IMG/VR virus record: IMGVR_UViG_3300028284_000038
Location: 1 to 20,260 of that record
Strand: one strand, 5' to 3'
Source of the DNA: a virus
DNA: 20,260 nucleotides
The notes under the pieces: model-generated
Databases searched by the model: none
Told to the model about the DNA's origin: nothing
What the model saw: the letters and a program-made list of their open reading frames with translations, nothing else
Position numbers and translations under genes: made by a program
Shown: in pieces, positions 7,200-15,677 of the stretch
How the letters are laid out: every line of letters begins with the position of its first letter
Numbering within the stretch: the stretch's first letter is position 1

Positions 7200-10100
7200 G
7201 TATGCAGTTAAGTTTCCTGTTGCAGTAAAGCTTCCTGTATAAGACCCCGACATAGAAACAGTAACACTACCCGATGCTCCTCCTCCTGTTAACCCATTGC
7301 CTGCAGTTACACCTGTAATATCTCCCGTGTTGGTTGTGTATCCTGCCCCGTTTGCAATAGTCTTGTTATCTAACGCAATGTTAGCTGAACCATCAAAGGA
7401 AACGCCTGCAATAGTTCTAGCAGTCTGTAATCGAGTTGCAGTTCCTGCATTACCGCTAACAGTTGTTTGCACAACATTAGGAGAGGTATTGCTAAATACA
7501 GTTCCTGTTAATGCTAATCCCGATCCTGCGGTATAGGTTGTGTTATTATCTGTTGTTTTGTAACCACTATCATTAGTCCATTGGCTAATATTTCCACCTT
7601 TATTTGTAAAGGTCTGACTATTGGAAGCAGTTGTTGTACCTGTATTAGTTGTGTAACCTCTTCCGTTAGATATTTGATTGTTGTTGGTTACGTTTGTTGC
7701 ACCGTCAGCTACATTTAGTGCTAATCTTGCTGCTGCTGCAGTATAAGAACGACCATAACTATCACTTCCATTTGTACCCGTAAATAATTTCATTCCTGAA
7801 GCTATACCTGAAGTACTAAATGTCCCTGAACCATTGAAATATGATGCGTGTAAATAACCGTTTGAGGTTCTTTGTGCTATTGTGTTACTACTCTCGGATG
7901 CTGATACTGTACCTGTAACAGTTCCTGTGTTGGATGTGTATCCCGCACCGTTTGTAATGTTAGCGTTGTTCAATGCAATGTTAGCAGTACCATCAAAGGA
8001 AACGCCTGCAATAGTTCTTGCATTTTGTAATTTAGTTGCTGAACCTGCATTGCCGCTTACTGTTGTTTGCACAACATTAGGTGCTGCATTACTAAAGACT
8101 GTGCCTGTTAATGTTATACCCGAACCCGCAGAATAAGTTGTGTTGTTGTCTGTTGTCTTGTAACCACTATCATTAGTCCATTGAGAAATGTTACCCGACT
8201 TATTAGTAAATGTTTGAGTATTACTTGGAGTAGTAGTTCCTGTATTAGTGGTATATCCTGCACCATTAAGAAGCTGCTTATTGTCTGTAATTATATTCGT
8301 ATTACTAAAGACCGTACCTGTTAAAGCCAACCCTGCTCCTGCACTATACGTTGTATTAACGTATGAGGTTATATAACCCGCACCATTGGTAATATTTTTA
8401 TTGTCTAAAGATATATTGGCAGAGCCATCAAAAGAAACGCCCGCTATTGTTCTTGCGTTTTGTAAGACCGTTGCACTCCCTGCATTTCCTGTAATTGTAG
8501 TCTGAACAATATTAGGTGCAGCATTACTAAAGACCGTTCCTGTTAAAGTTATACCCGACCCTGCAGAATAAGTTGTATCAACATATGAGGTTATATACTT
8601 AGAATCATTAGTCCATTGGCTAATATTTCCGCCTTTGTTTGTAAACGTCTGTGCGTTGCTTGCAGTAGTTGTACCTGTATTAGTTGTATAACCTGCACCA
8701 TTAGTTATGTTGCTATTGTTTAGCGTAATATTAGCAGTACCATTAAAAGATACTCCTGAAATTGTTCTAGCATTTAATAGCTTAGTTGCAGATCCTGCAT
8801 TACCCGTTATTGTAGTCTGAACAATATTAGGTGCAGCATTACTAAAGACTGTACCTGTCAACGTTATACCTGATCCCGCAGAATAAGTTGTATCAACATA
8901 TGAGGTTATATACTTAGAATCATTAGTCCATTGAGATATAGCACCACTTTTATTTGTAAAAGTCTCTGTGCTACTTGGAGTTGTAGTTCCTTGTGGTATA
9001 CTAAATGATGTAGTTAAAGTACCACCATCTTGTTGTGTTAATGTTAAAGTCTTTGTTGAAGATCCACTATCAGAAAATCCTGTAATCATATTGTCATATG
9101 CAGAATTAGATTCTGTTGATCCACCACCACTCCAGGTTACTGCACCACCAACAGTTAAAGCATTTGTACTGCCATTAAATGTTAATCCTGCATCACTTGT
9201 TACATTAGTTGATCCATTCCAATATGCTACTCTTCCTGATGAACCACTACCTGTTACGTTTCCTACTTGAGTGTTATCTATTTTCTGCCAAGCATCTGTA
9301 GCCAGGTCAGAGAATACTGCCCAATCACCTACTGCCCAATCAGTAATACCATCTAAGTTTGTAGAACCTGCAGTAGAAACAATATAGTATTCACCTGGAG
9401 TTCCTTTAGCACTAGCCAACGCAGGTACGTTAGTAGCTGCATTCCAGGTTCCTATATATTTCAATACACCTGTTACCGCAGAATTAATTGCAGTTTGTAT
9501 TTGAGCACCTGTAGCTAAATTAGCAGAAGAGGAATTTACCGCTCCTGTAATTGCGTTTACTGTTGGTGTCGCACCTGCCGTAACAGAAATTCTATTTGCA
9601 GTACCGCTTACACTTGTAACAGTTCCCGTTGTGCTTGAAGTACCTGCACCAATAAGGGTTCTTACTTCTGCAGCAGAGATGCCTGAGTTTAAAGATGGTG
9701 TTGTTCCGTTAGATAATATTGCAGGCGTACCTGTGTCAGTTACTTTTTTAGTATTATCAACAATAGCAGTTGCCTGAGCACCCGTTATAGTTGTTGTGTT
9801 ACCCGCCATTGCGGTTGATGCCGTTGTGCCTATAGCAAGACTAGAAGTGCCTGCACCAATAAGGGTTCTTACTTCTGCAGCACTAATACCTGTATTTAAA
9901 CTAGGCACGGTTCCGTTTGATAACATCGCAGGCGTACCTGTATCTGAAACCTTAGCCGTGTTGTTTGTAATTGCAGTTGCCTGAGCACCTGTGATCGTTG
10001 TTGTATTACCCGCCATTGCGGTTGATGCCGTTGTGCCTATTGCGAGACTTGTATATCCCGCAGGGTTGGTGGCATTGTAAGGAGTAAATCCTAACCCCCC

Positions 10101-11306
10101 TGTTACGTCTGCACTTGTTAGTGCTAATTTACCCCCAAGAGTAAGATTTCCTGTAGAAGTAACTGTACCGCTTAACGATATTCCGCTTATGGTTCCTGTA
10201 CCTCCAACGCTTGTAACTCCTGCACTACTTGAAGTCCCCGCACCGATAAGTGTTCTAACCTCGGCTGCACTAATTCCTGCATTTAACGATGGTGTTGTGC
10301 CATTCGATAGTATTGCAGGTGTACCTGTGTCTGAAACCTTAGCGTTATTTGTAGTAATATTAGAGGCTTGTGTTGTAGTAATCCCAACCTTAGCCGTGTT
10401 AGCCGTTATAGCACTTGCCTGTGCTGAGGTTATTGTTGTTATGTTACCTGCCTTCGCAGTTGTTGCCGTTGTGCCTATAGCTAAAGTAGTATACCCTGAA
10501 TCATTAGTCCATTGAGATATAGCACCCGACTTGTTTGTAAATGTTTGTGTACCTGATAAAGTTGCTACAGTAGCATCTATAGTAATGTTGTCAGCATTTG
10601 CAGTAATACCTGTTCCGCCAATAACATTTAAAGTAACCGCTCCACTTGTTCCTCCTCCCGTCATTCCTGTTCCCGCAACAACACTTGTTATATCCCCTTG
10701 AGGAATAGAAGGAAAGGCAATTAGGTTACCAAGACCATTAACATATTGTGCTGCAGTTCCTGCCATTGTAATAGCAAGAGTCCCTGAAGCAGTAACCGCA
10801 CTCCCTGCGGTAAATGCATTGCCTGCGTGAGATATCCCAACACTTGTTACTGTACCTGTATTAGTAGTATACCCTGCACCATTGGTAATATTTTTATTGT
10901 CTAAAGATATATTAGCACTTCCATCAAAGGAAACACCCGCTATATTCCTGGCGGTTTGAAGTACCGTTGCACTCCCTGCGTTACCGCTAACAGTTGTCTG
11001 CACAACATTAGGAGCAGTATTACTAAATACAGTACCCGTTAATGCTAAACCCGACCCTGCGGTATAGGTTGTATTTACATATGAAGTTATATACTTCGAA
11101 TCATTAGTCCATTGAGATATATTCCCCGACTTATTAGTTAAGGTATTAGTCGATGAAGATGTAATATACCCCGCACCATTTGTCAACGTATTGTTGTTGG
11201 TTGGAATAGTTGTATCTGTAAAAGCATTAAGTCCTAACTCTACGCCATCCACCTTAATGGTGGAGGCGACAGAGATGGGTTGCTTGAATTGAATAAATTC
11301 AGCCAT
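6936..11306 (-). CDS. Long tail fibre/adhesin with peptidase S74 intramolecular chaperone
   Basis: 1456 aa. The unique N-terminus (MAEFIQFKQPISVASTIKVD) is followed by two families of repeats. Family A occurs near both ends, with SQWTNDS six times, GVSF(D/N)G(S/T)ANI five times and NGxGY eight times. Family B in the middle has GISAAEVRTLIGAGTSS three times. Between them is a non-repeated domain (GVLKYIGTWNAATNVPALAS, DAWQKIDN). The last 87 residues are an S74 chaperone: SDERLK puts the autocleavage serine at S1370 and its partner lysine at K1375, followed by GVIAQEVEKVLPE and a C-terminal coiled coil. S74 domains trimerise the fibre and then cut themselves off. The repeats suggest a long shaft that binds host-surface polysaccharide or protein. 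It is co-directional with three other fibre-like genes. Confidence 0.88.
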   Translation of the reverse strand: MAEFIQFKQPISVASTIKVDGVELGLNAFTDTTIPTNNNTLTNGAGYITSSSTNTLTNKSGNISQWTNDSKYITSYVNTTYTAGSGLALTGTVFSNTAPNVVQTTVSGNAGSATVLQTARNIAGVSFDGSANISLDNKNITNGAGYTTNTGTVTSVGISHAGNAFTAGSAVTASGTLAITMAGTAAQYVNGLGNLIAFPSIPQGDITSVVAGTGMTGGGTSGAVTLNVIGGTGITANADNITIDATVATLSGTQTFTNKSGAISQWTNDSGYTTLAIGTTATTAKAGNITTITSAQASAITANTAKVGITTTQASNITTNNAKVSDTGTPAILSNGTTPSLNAGISAAEVRTLIGAGTSSSAGVTSVGGTGTISGISLSGTVTSTGNLTLGGKLALTSADVTGGLGFTPYNATNPAGYTSLAIGTTASTAMAGNTTTITGAQATAITNNTAKVSDTGTPAMLSNGTVPSLNTGISAAEVRTLIGAGTSSLAIGTTASTAMAGNTTTITGAQATAIVDNTKKVTDTGTPAILSNGTTPSLNSGISAAEVRTLIGAGTSSTTGTVTSVSGTANRISVTAGATPTVNAITGAVNSSSANLATGAQIQTAINSAVTGVLKYIGTWNAATNVPALASAKGTPGEYYIVSTAGSTNLDGITDWAVGDWAVFSDLATDAWQKIDNTQVGNVTGSGSSGRVAYWNGSTNVTSDAGLTFNGSTNALTVGGAVTWSGGGSTESNSAYDNMITGFSDSGSSTKTLTLTQQDGGTLTTSFSIPQGTTTPSSTETFTNKSGAISQWTNDSKYITSYVDTTYSAGSGITLTGTVFSNAAPNIVQTTITGNAGSATKLLNARTISGVSFNGTANITLNNSNITNGAGYTTNTGTTTASNAQTFTNKGGNISQWTNDSKYITSYVDTTYSAGSGITLTGTVFSNAAPNIVQTTITGNAGSATVLQNARTIAGVSFDGSANISLDNKNITNGAGYITSYVNTTYSAGAGLALTGTVFSNTNIITDNKQLLNGAGYTTNTGTTTPSNTQTFTNKSGNISQWTNDSGYKTTDNNTTYSAGSGITLTGTVFSNAAPNVVQTTVSGNAGSATKLQNARTIAGVSFDGTANIALNNANITNGAGYTSNTGTVTGTVSASESSNTIAQRTSNGYLHASYFNGSGTFSTSGIASGMKLFTGTNGSDSYGRSYTAAAARLALNVADGATNVTNNNQISNGRGYTTNTGTTTASNSQTFTNKGGNISQWTNDSGYKTTDNNTTYTAGSGLALTGTVFSNTSPNVVQTTVSGNAGTATRLQTARTIAGVSFDGSANIALDNKTIANGAGYTTNTGDITGVTAGNGLTGGGASGSVTVSMSGSYTGSFTATGNLTAYSDERLKSNVETIPNALEKVNALRGVSFDKDGERGLGVIAQEVEKVLPELVLDGEEYKSVAYGNMVGVLIEAIKELTKEVEDLKKQIK
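7320..8960 (-). repeat. Family A fibre repeats, C-terminal block
   Basis: The plus-strand string cattagtccattg recurs near 7571, 8171, 8605 and 8921 (and again near 10501 and 11101 in the N-terminal block), each inside a longer near-identical unit. The blocks 8512-8630 and 8821-8940 are almost the same over about 120 bp and lie 309 bp apart. In protein the units read SQWTNDS, YSAGSGITLTGTVFSN, VQTT, NAGSAT, ARTI and GVSFDG. Confidence 0.85.
9640..10345 (-). repeat. Family B fibre repeats, three copies
   Basis: Copies near 9640-9746, 9848-9953 and 10237-10342 encode DTGTPA(I/M)LSNGT, PSLN and GISAAEVRTLIGAGTSS. They are separated by SLAIGTTASTAMAG- and TITGAQATAI-type linkers. Confidence 0.82.
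10500..11170 (-). repeat. Family A fibre repeats, N-terminal block
   Basis: Two further SQWTNDS units (near 10501 and 11101) flank one copy of the GVSFDGSANISLDNK segment. The same unit therefore brackets the family B block, giving an A-B-A layout. Confidence 0.75.
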
Positions 11307-11332
11307 AATTTAGAGTTAGATTTTTTTAAATA

Positions 11333-13330
11333 TTAAACCTTTACTATCATATAATTTAAAGCACTAGCACCTGGATCAACTGCAACTGAAATAATTACTG
11401 TGTCCTTGTCCTTGCGTGATGTGAAAACTTGTACTGTTTCAAAAGGTGATACATTAGAGTAAACCTGGATCATAACATTAAAAGTATTTAAGTTATGAGC
11501 AATAGTCCAAGAGGTTGCATTACCAATTGTCCCTGTTGCACTTCTTGCATCTACACAAGACTCTACCTCAGCACAGAAGTTAGTAACCTGGCTTGCTGCA
11601 ATTGCAATGTCAGTTGCGGTTGCCGCAGAAACACGACCCTTAGAATCAGTTGTGATTGCTAAAGACTTGGATGCACTACCTACAGAACCTGGAGTTCCTA
11701 CACTCGGCATACTTACTGCTCCTGCTGAAACGCTAAGTCCACCTGCAGTTGGGAAGTTTGCAATACCTAGAACTGTTGCCGTTGCAACGTCAATGTTCTT
11801 GTTAATCTCAGTCCAATCTGCTGCAGTTTTTGGAGTATCAATGTTAGCGATAACTAAATCACCAACCTCTAATGTAGGACTCCAAAATCCTGCAGGAACA
11901 CCTGAACCTGCTACTGTTACTGCATATGTCCAACCTGCCAATACACCTACTGATGGTGCTGCCGTTGTTGCATCGTATCCACCTTGGTAGATTAACGCTC
12001 CTGAACCTGCGAATGTTGTATCTACATAGTTCTTAGTTGCCGCATCTTGTGCTGAAGTTGGATTAACAACATTAGTAAGTTTGTGTCCAATCGACAAATT
12101 CCCTGTAGGTGCTCCCAACTCACTAAGAGAAAGGTCCTTAATAAGTGATTTGTTTTGGTCTGCTCCTTTATCAAATAATCCAACAAAGTAATCTGTTGCA
12201 CCGTCAATTGCTGCAGTTCTTACAGGAAGTTCACTAAGATCAAGAGTTGCAGTAAGAGTATCTGTAGCACTTGCTGCAGTTACAATACCTTCACCACCTA
12301 AGATTGAAAGTTTGTTTCCGTTTGTAATCACCTGGTCTGTACCGCTATCACCACCAACATCAAAAGATGTCATAGTTCCTGAACCACCTGCACTTGCTGC
12401 CGTAATACGACCTTGTGCATCTACAGTAATGTCAGCACTTGCGTAACTACCTGCAGTTACTCCTGAATTACCTAGTGTAATACCTACAGTAGAAGTCGTT
12501 CCTACGGTAGAGATAGAAGTAGCAATACCTCCTGCACCTGTAAATAAGATATCATCTTTACTATCAATAACTGCGGCAGTTCCTGAATCAGCACTTATTC
12601 CAAAGTTTGCAAATCCTGCAGCAATAGTTGCCCAAGAATTGTCACCTCTTAAATAAGTAGTTGCACTTGGCGTTCCTGATGCACTAAGATCATAAGTTAG
12701 TGTACCTGAACCTGTAATAGCTGCACTTGAACTACTAATAAATGTTCCGTTAGCAGGACCTACAGATGTTACTGTACCTGTGTTGTTTGTTGCAGTAGTA
12801 CTAATAGTTACTGTTGTACCCGATACTGCAGTAGAGATAAGACCCGCTCCTGTGTAAGTAAACGTTCCTGAACCTGTAATAGCAGTTCCTGTTCCTGTGT
12901 CTGCAGCATTAGTAATGCTTGTTACCGTACCTGTGTTAGCAGTAAAAGGTAAGTCAGCTATAGAAGCATAACTTACATTGTTTGCTGCATCGCTAAACGG
13001 AAATACCGATTTTATGTCTACAGGAGAACCGCTTAGGTTTATTCCTTCTAGAACATAATTACTTAATCCTACTAAGTTTAAGTTTACCGCTACATTACCT
13101 GTTGCTGAACTAACGAGAGTACCTACACCATCTACTAGTGATGTTACCCCGCCTTGTCCGTCTAGAGATACCCAAGAGGTTCCGTTCCAATACTTGAAAA
13201 TCTTTGATGTACTATCAAAGAAAAATTGACCCTCACCTAAAGCGGTTGGGTTTCCTGCAACATTCTGAGCAAGTACGTTTTGTACTTCTAATCCCGTCAG
13301 GTCTATCGCATCTAAAAATTTAATTGCCAT
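11333..13330 (-). CDS. Fibre-like structural protein, 665 aa
   Basis: The N-terminal module (AIKFLDAIDLTGLEVQNVLA, then FFFDSTSKIFKYWNGTSWV) is of a kind I recall at the start of Bacteroidetes phage fibres. It is followed by low-complexity G/S/T/A repeats. PSATTYLRGDNSWATI near residue 225 is shared word for word with the 600-aa protein. SAQDAATKNYVDTT in the middle resembles the fibre motif DAANKxYVD of T4-like tails. Next comes a domain (GALIYQGGYDATTAAPSVGV, PTLEVGDLVIANID) matching the corresponding domain of the 1456-aa fibre. The C-terminal ~70 residues (SWTIAHNLNTFNVMIQVY) match the C-terminus of the 246-aa protein. It is probably a receptor-binding or collar fibre. Confidence 0.78.
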   Translation of the reverse strand: MAIKFLDAIDLTGLEVQNVLAQNVAGNPTALGEGQFFFDSTSKIFKYWNGTSWVSLDGQGGVTSLVDGVGTLVSSATGNVAVNLNLVGLSNYVLEGINLSGSPVDIKSVFPFSDAANNVSYASIADLPFTANTGTVTSITNAADTGTGTAITGSGTFTYTGAGLISTAVSGTTVTISTTATNNTGTVTSVGPANGTFISSSSAAITGSGTLTYDLSASGTPSATTYLRGDNSWATIAAGFANFGISADSGTAAVIDSKDDILFTGAGGIATSISTVGTTSTVGITLGNSGVTAGSYASADITVDAQGRITAASAGGSGTMTSFDVGGDSGTDQVITNGNKLSILGGEGIVTAASATDTLTATLDLSELPVRTAAIDGATDYFVGLFDKGADQNKSLIKDLSLSELGAPTGNLSIGHKLTNVVNPTSAQDAATKNYVDTTFAGSGALIYQGGYDATTAAPSVGVLAGWTYAVTVAGSGVPAGFWSPTLEVGDLVIANIDTPKTAADWTEINKNIDVATATVLGIANFPTAGGLSVSAGAVSMPSVGTPGSVGSASKSLAITTDSKGRVSAATATDIAIAASQVTNFCAEVESCVDARSATGTIGNATSWTIAHNLNTFNVMIQVYSNVSPFETVQVFTSRKDKDTVIISVAVDPGASALNYMIVKV

Positions 13331-13352
13331 AATTGTTTTGTTTTATTTGTTG

Positions 13353-14093
13353 TTAATTAAGAAATGCCTGACCTGAAAAGGGAGCACTAAAGGTTACTGT
13401 TAAATTATTATCGTCTATATAATCTATGGTTCCGTTCACCACCCGCTTTGCAGAATCAACTATAGAGACGGAAGGGAAGTTTCCAAGATTATGTGGTATC
13501 GTCCAAGTAGTAGCAGGTACACCCTGTGTAAACACATAGGTTGGTTGCTTACCGCCACCACCACCTGATAGTGTTAGTAGGGATATAAAATACTCTTGAT
13601 TTTCTTCAAGACTACCTGTGCTGCTAACGTGAGTTAGTCCTATATTGTAAAATTGTTTTTCTGTTAAATCAACAGTTGAAGAAGTCCAAGTATACACCGC
13701 CCACTTACTAATGTCTTTTGTATTAGTAACTAAAACTTGAGAGCCTATTAATGGACTTGTATAAAAAGATGATATGTCATTTGCCGCACCTTGGCTAACA
13801 TACTTCTTTGAATACTGACTAAGCAACCAGGTTGTAACGGATGAAAAAGGAACTGATGATCCAAGTTGTGGCTCAAAAGAAATTGTTCCTGGTTCACGAA
13901 CATCCCCTGGGTTTAAGTATTGAAACTTATACCTTAGCGTTTGTGAATCAATCGAAGATGAAACATTTAGGTACTCTGCTACATTTGCAACTGTAAAGTT
14001 TTTAGTAGCATTGCTTTTGTCAACGTCTGTTCCAATCCATTTATCACCCCCGCTTATTTTAGTATCAATTGGGTATGTTGAAATTCTTGCCAT
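13353..14093 (-). CDS. Short fibre-like protein with shared attachment and tip modules, 246 aa
   Basis: The N-terminus (ARISTYPIDTKISGGDKWIG then TDVDKSNATKNFT) matches the 600-aa protein. The C-terminus (TTWTIPHNLGNFPSVSIVDS, IDYIDDNNLTVTF) matches the 665-aa protein. The middle ~110 residues are unique and not repetitive. A GGGGGKQP linker separates the body from the tip domain. It is the first gene after the TATCTTTG promoter at 14122, so it begins the fibre operon. The two-ended similarity makes it look like a compact attachment-plus-tip fibre without the shaft. Confidence 0.72.
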   Translation of the reverse strand: MARISTYPIDTKISGGDKWIGTDVDKSNATKNFTVANVAEYLNVSSSIDSQTLRYKFQYLNPGDVREPGTISFEPQLGSSVPFSSVTTWLLSQYSKKYVSQGAANDISSFYTSPLIGSQVLVTNTKDISKWAVYTWTSSTVDLTEKQFYNIGLTHVSSTGSLEENQEYFISLLTLSGGGGGKQPTYVFTQGVPATTWTIPHNLGNFPSVSIVDSAKRVVNGTIDYIDDNNLTVTFSAPFSGQAFLN

Positions 14094-14114
14094 TCCTATT
14101 ATCTATTTATGTTA

Positions 14115-14122
14115 CAAAGATA
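14115..14122 (-). promoter_or_regulatory. Bacteroidetes-type promoter -7 element (TATCTTTG) for the fibre operon
   Basis: Minus-strand TATCTTTG lies in the 46-bp gap between the lysis gene and the 246-aa fibre gene, 21 bp before the ATG at 14093. No convincing -33 element is seen. Confidence 0.65.
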
Positions 14123-14139
14123 ATAAAAATAAACGGGTC

Positions 14140-14535
14140 TTATTTTTTTGTGATCGTGACCTTGTCTGCAATCTTTTCAGCACTACGACCGACTACATAT
14201 CCACCTATACCTATCTTTAAGAGTTCCCAAAATTCTATTTCTAATTCAGGGATTGGTAAACCAAACAATGGTGCTGCGAACTTAACGTATATAACAATGA
14301 AGCCAAATGATAACATAAGAATTGGTCTCCAACTTCTTTGGAGAAAGTTTCCTTTTGCTTCAGCTACAATAATTTCCGTTTGCATTCTTTGTAACTCTAA
14401 CTGTTTCTCAATAAGAATTTGTTTGATTACATTTTCTGCTTTAATTTTTTCTTCTTTAGAAGTGAATAAGTTATCAAGACCTGATAACAAATCTTTAATT
14501 ACACTACCACCAAACCAATCAACAATTTTTTTCAT
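14140..14535 (-). CDS. Holin of the 3TM type (GTA-holin-like)
   Basis: 131 aa from the ATG at 14535 (MKKIVDWFGGSVIKDLLSGL). A longer frame exists to 14637 but would lie over the amidase coding sequence, so the internal Met is preferred. An amphipathic, charged helix (about residues 20-60) leads into NFLQRSWRPILMLSFGFIVI, the RxWRP-plus-hydrophobic pattern of the 3TM holin family, and then a second hydrophobic segment near WELLKIGIGGYVVG. Holins form lesions in the inner membrane that start lysis. It overlaps the amidase stop by 17 bp and ends the lysis group just before the fibre promoter. Confidence 0.75.
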   Translation of the reverse strand: MKKIVDWFGGSVIKDLLSGLDNLFTSKEEKIKAENVIKQILIEKQLELQRMQTEIIVAEAKGNFLQRSWRPILMLSFGFIVIYVKFAAPLFGLPIPELEIEFWELLKIGIGGYVVGRSAEKIADKVTITKK

Positions 14536-14968
14536 TCTCAGGATTAAATAGGTTACTGATGTCGTCAAATTCTTTGGTCGCATCAAAACTTGGACAGGCT
14601 TTTGCAGAAAAATCCCTATGTCCGTGTATTTTTGCACCTGGATACATAGCTTTTAGGCTATAAAGTAGTGCTTCTAGGCTATCTGCCTGACTGCAAGTTC
14701 GTGTATCTTTTGGTGTTTTTCCGTCTAATTCAACCCCTCCGATGTAACAAATCCCTAAACTTTCTTGATTTTCGCCCTTTGTGTGAGCACCTGCTACAGA
14801 ATGTAGTCTTCCTTGGCTAATGGTTCCGTCTATATGCACCAGGTAATGGTATCCTATATCTGACCACCCTCTTCCTTTAACGTGCCAATCTCTTATAGTT
14901 TCTAGATCAATAGCTTGACCCTCTCTAGTAGCAGAACAATGAATTATGATTTTATTTATCTTCCTCAT
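14519..14968 (-). CDS. Endolysin: N-acetylmuramoyl-L-alanine amidase (Amidase_2, T7-lysozyme-like)
   Basis: 149 aa, the size of T7 lysozyme. Zinc ligands are visible by spacing: H10 in IIIHCSAT, H117 in IHGHRDF and C125 in SAKACPSFD. K123, two residues before the cysteine, and Y40 in DIGYHYLV take the places of the catalytic lysine and tyrosine of T7 lysozyme. The enzyme cleaves the amide bond between N-acetylmuramic acid and L-alanine in peptidoglycan at host lysis. There is no signal peptide, so it depends on a holin for export. The gene overlaps a small membrane protein upstream (17 bp) and the 3TM holin downstream (17 bp), making a compact lysis cassette. Confidence 0.92.
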   Translation of the reverse strand: MRKINKIIIHCSATREGQAIDLETIRDWHVKGRGWSDIGYHYLVHIDGTISQGRLHSVAGAHTKGENQESLGICYIGGVELDGKTPKDTRTCSQADSLEALLYSLKAMYPGAKIHGHRDFSAKACPSFDATKEFDDISNLFNPENEKNC

Positions 14969-15131
14969 TTTTTTTGTTTCTTCTTTCTTTATCTAGAAGA
15001 TACCAACGTTGAGCGGTGTAGCCAATCGATACGGCTAGAAGTAATAATTTTAGCACCATATCTATATTAGTCATAGACAAGGTCAACACCGAAGCGTTTA
15101 AGAAATACATTTTTAGGTCAGCCATATCCAT
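14952..15131 (-). CDS. Small single-membrane-segment protein, likely lysis-associated
   Basis: 59 aa from the ATG at 15131 to TAA at 14952. Residues about 25-46 form one hydrophobic segment (MVLKLLLLAVSIGYTAQRWY) followed by a strongly basic/charged tail (DKERRNKKNEEDK). The stop overlaps the amidase start by 17 bp, so translation is likely coupled. Small phage proteins with one membrane segment and a charged tail next to an endolysin are commonly holins, antiholins or pinholins, and I recall similar ones in Bacteroidetes phages. The role is inferred from topology and position. Confidence 0.7.
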   Translation of the reverse strand: MDMADLKMYFLNASVLTLSMTNIDMVLKLLLLAVSIGYTAQRWYLLDKERRNKKNEEDK

Positions 15132-15177
15132 TTAACCGAGTTTTAAATTGCGATTACAATTCCAATTATTAATCTCT

Positions 15178-15672
15178 TTACCATAACGCTATAATTGAAC
15201 TAGCGGTTGTACCTGTTCCGTAAATCTTTTTTACTTGTACGGGAAAAAATCCGATTGGGACTGCCTTAAATGTTACCGTGCTTCCTGCAATGGTATCCAC
15301 TTTTAGATCTCCTGATCCACCTACATATAAAACACATCCATTGTTTGCATCTTGCAAATTCAAATAAGATGATGCCTGATAAATTACATAGTCTTGACTA
15401 GCTGCTTGACCTGAAGCGTTATTAAGTAAAAGTTCTGTATCACTAATTACATCAAGAACTGTAGCTGCAGAAGCTGCAAAATATACAATGTCCCCTGCAT
15501 ATACTTTATTGGTAGTTTCAAACCCGCCAACTGCATCTTCCATTGTGTTTACAACGGGAGCAGCAACTGCATTTGTTTGACCTGCTTTCAATAATGCAGG
15601 ATAAGGAATATTTGCCTGGTCAGCAGGAAGAGCCTCTAGTGCTAAGTAACCTTGTAATTTTTCGTAAGCCAT
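15178..15672 (-). CDS. Candidate head-spike base or capsid decoration protein
   Basis: 164 aa, beta-rich and without cysteine clusters or membrane segments. The C-terminal part (LYVGGSGDLKVDTIAGSTVT, then VPIGFFPVQVKKIYGTGTTA, ending SSIIALW) resembles the phage spike base protein family named from Rcc01079 of the Rhodobacter gene transfer agent, where the pattern GdlxvxtxxGxxvxfxnvpaG...RVxaTGTTAxxIxAL is typical. In that system the protein sits on the capsid and carries head spikes. The N-terminal ~95 residues are not recognised. It lies between small structural-type genes and the lysis group. The similarity is from memory of the motif and needs a profile search. Confidence 0.55.
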   Translation of the reverse strand: MAYEKLQGYLALEALPADQANIPYPALLKAGQTNAVAAPVVNTMEDAVGGFETTNKVYAGDIVYFAASAATVLDVISDTELLLNNASGQAASQDYVIYQASSYLNLQDANNGCVLYVGGSGDLKVDTIAGSTVTFKAVPIGFFPVQVKKIYGTGTTASSIIALW

Positions 15673-15677
15673 ATTTT

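Noticed and set aside
4974-10515. Many plus-strand open frames of 60-108 aa opposite the fibre genes
   Set aside because: They are Pro/Val/Ala/Leu-rich mirror translations of Gly/Ser/Thr repeats, have no start signals and repeat only because the fibre gene repeats.
7300-11170. CRISPR array
   Set aside because: The regularly repeated strings are coding, imperfect and part of one open frame.
12022-12207. 61-aa minus-strand frame inside the 665-aa fibre gene
   Set aside because: Fully contained in a confident gene in another frame, with no start signal of its own.
4325-14093. Diversity-generating retroelement target in the fibre genes
   Set aside because: No reverse transcriptase or template repeat is present in the window; the repeats are ordinary tandem protein repeats.
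14536-14637. Longer holin start at 14637
   Set aside because: It would add 34 residues lying over the amidase coding sequence; the internal Met at 14535 gives a typical 3TM holin N-terminus.
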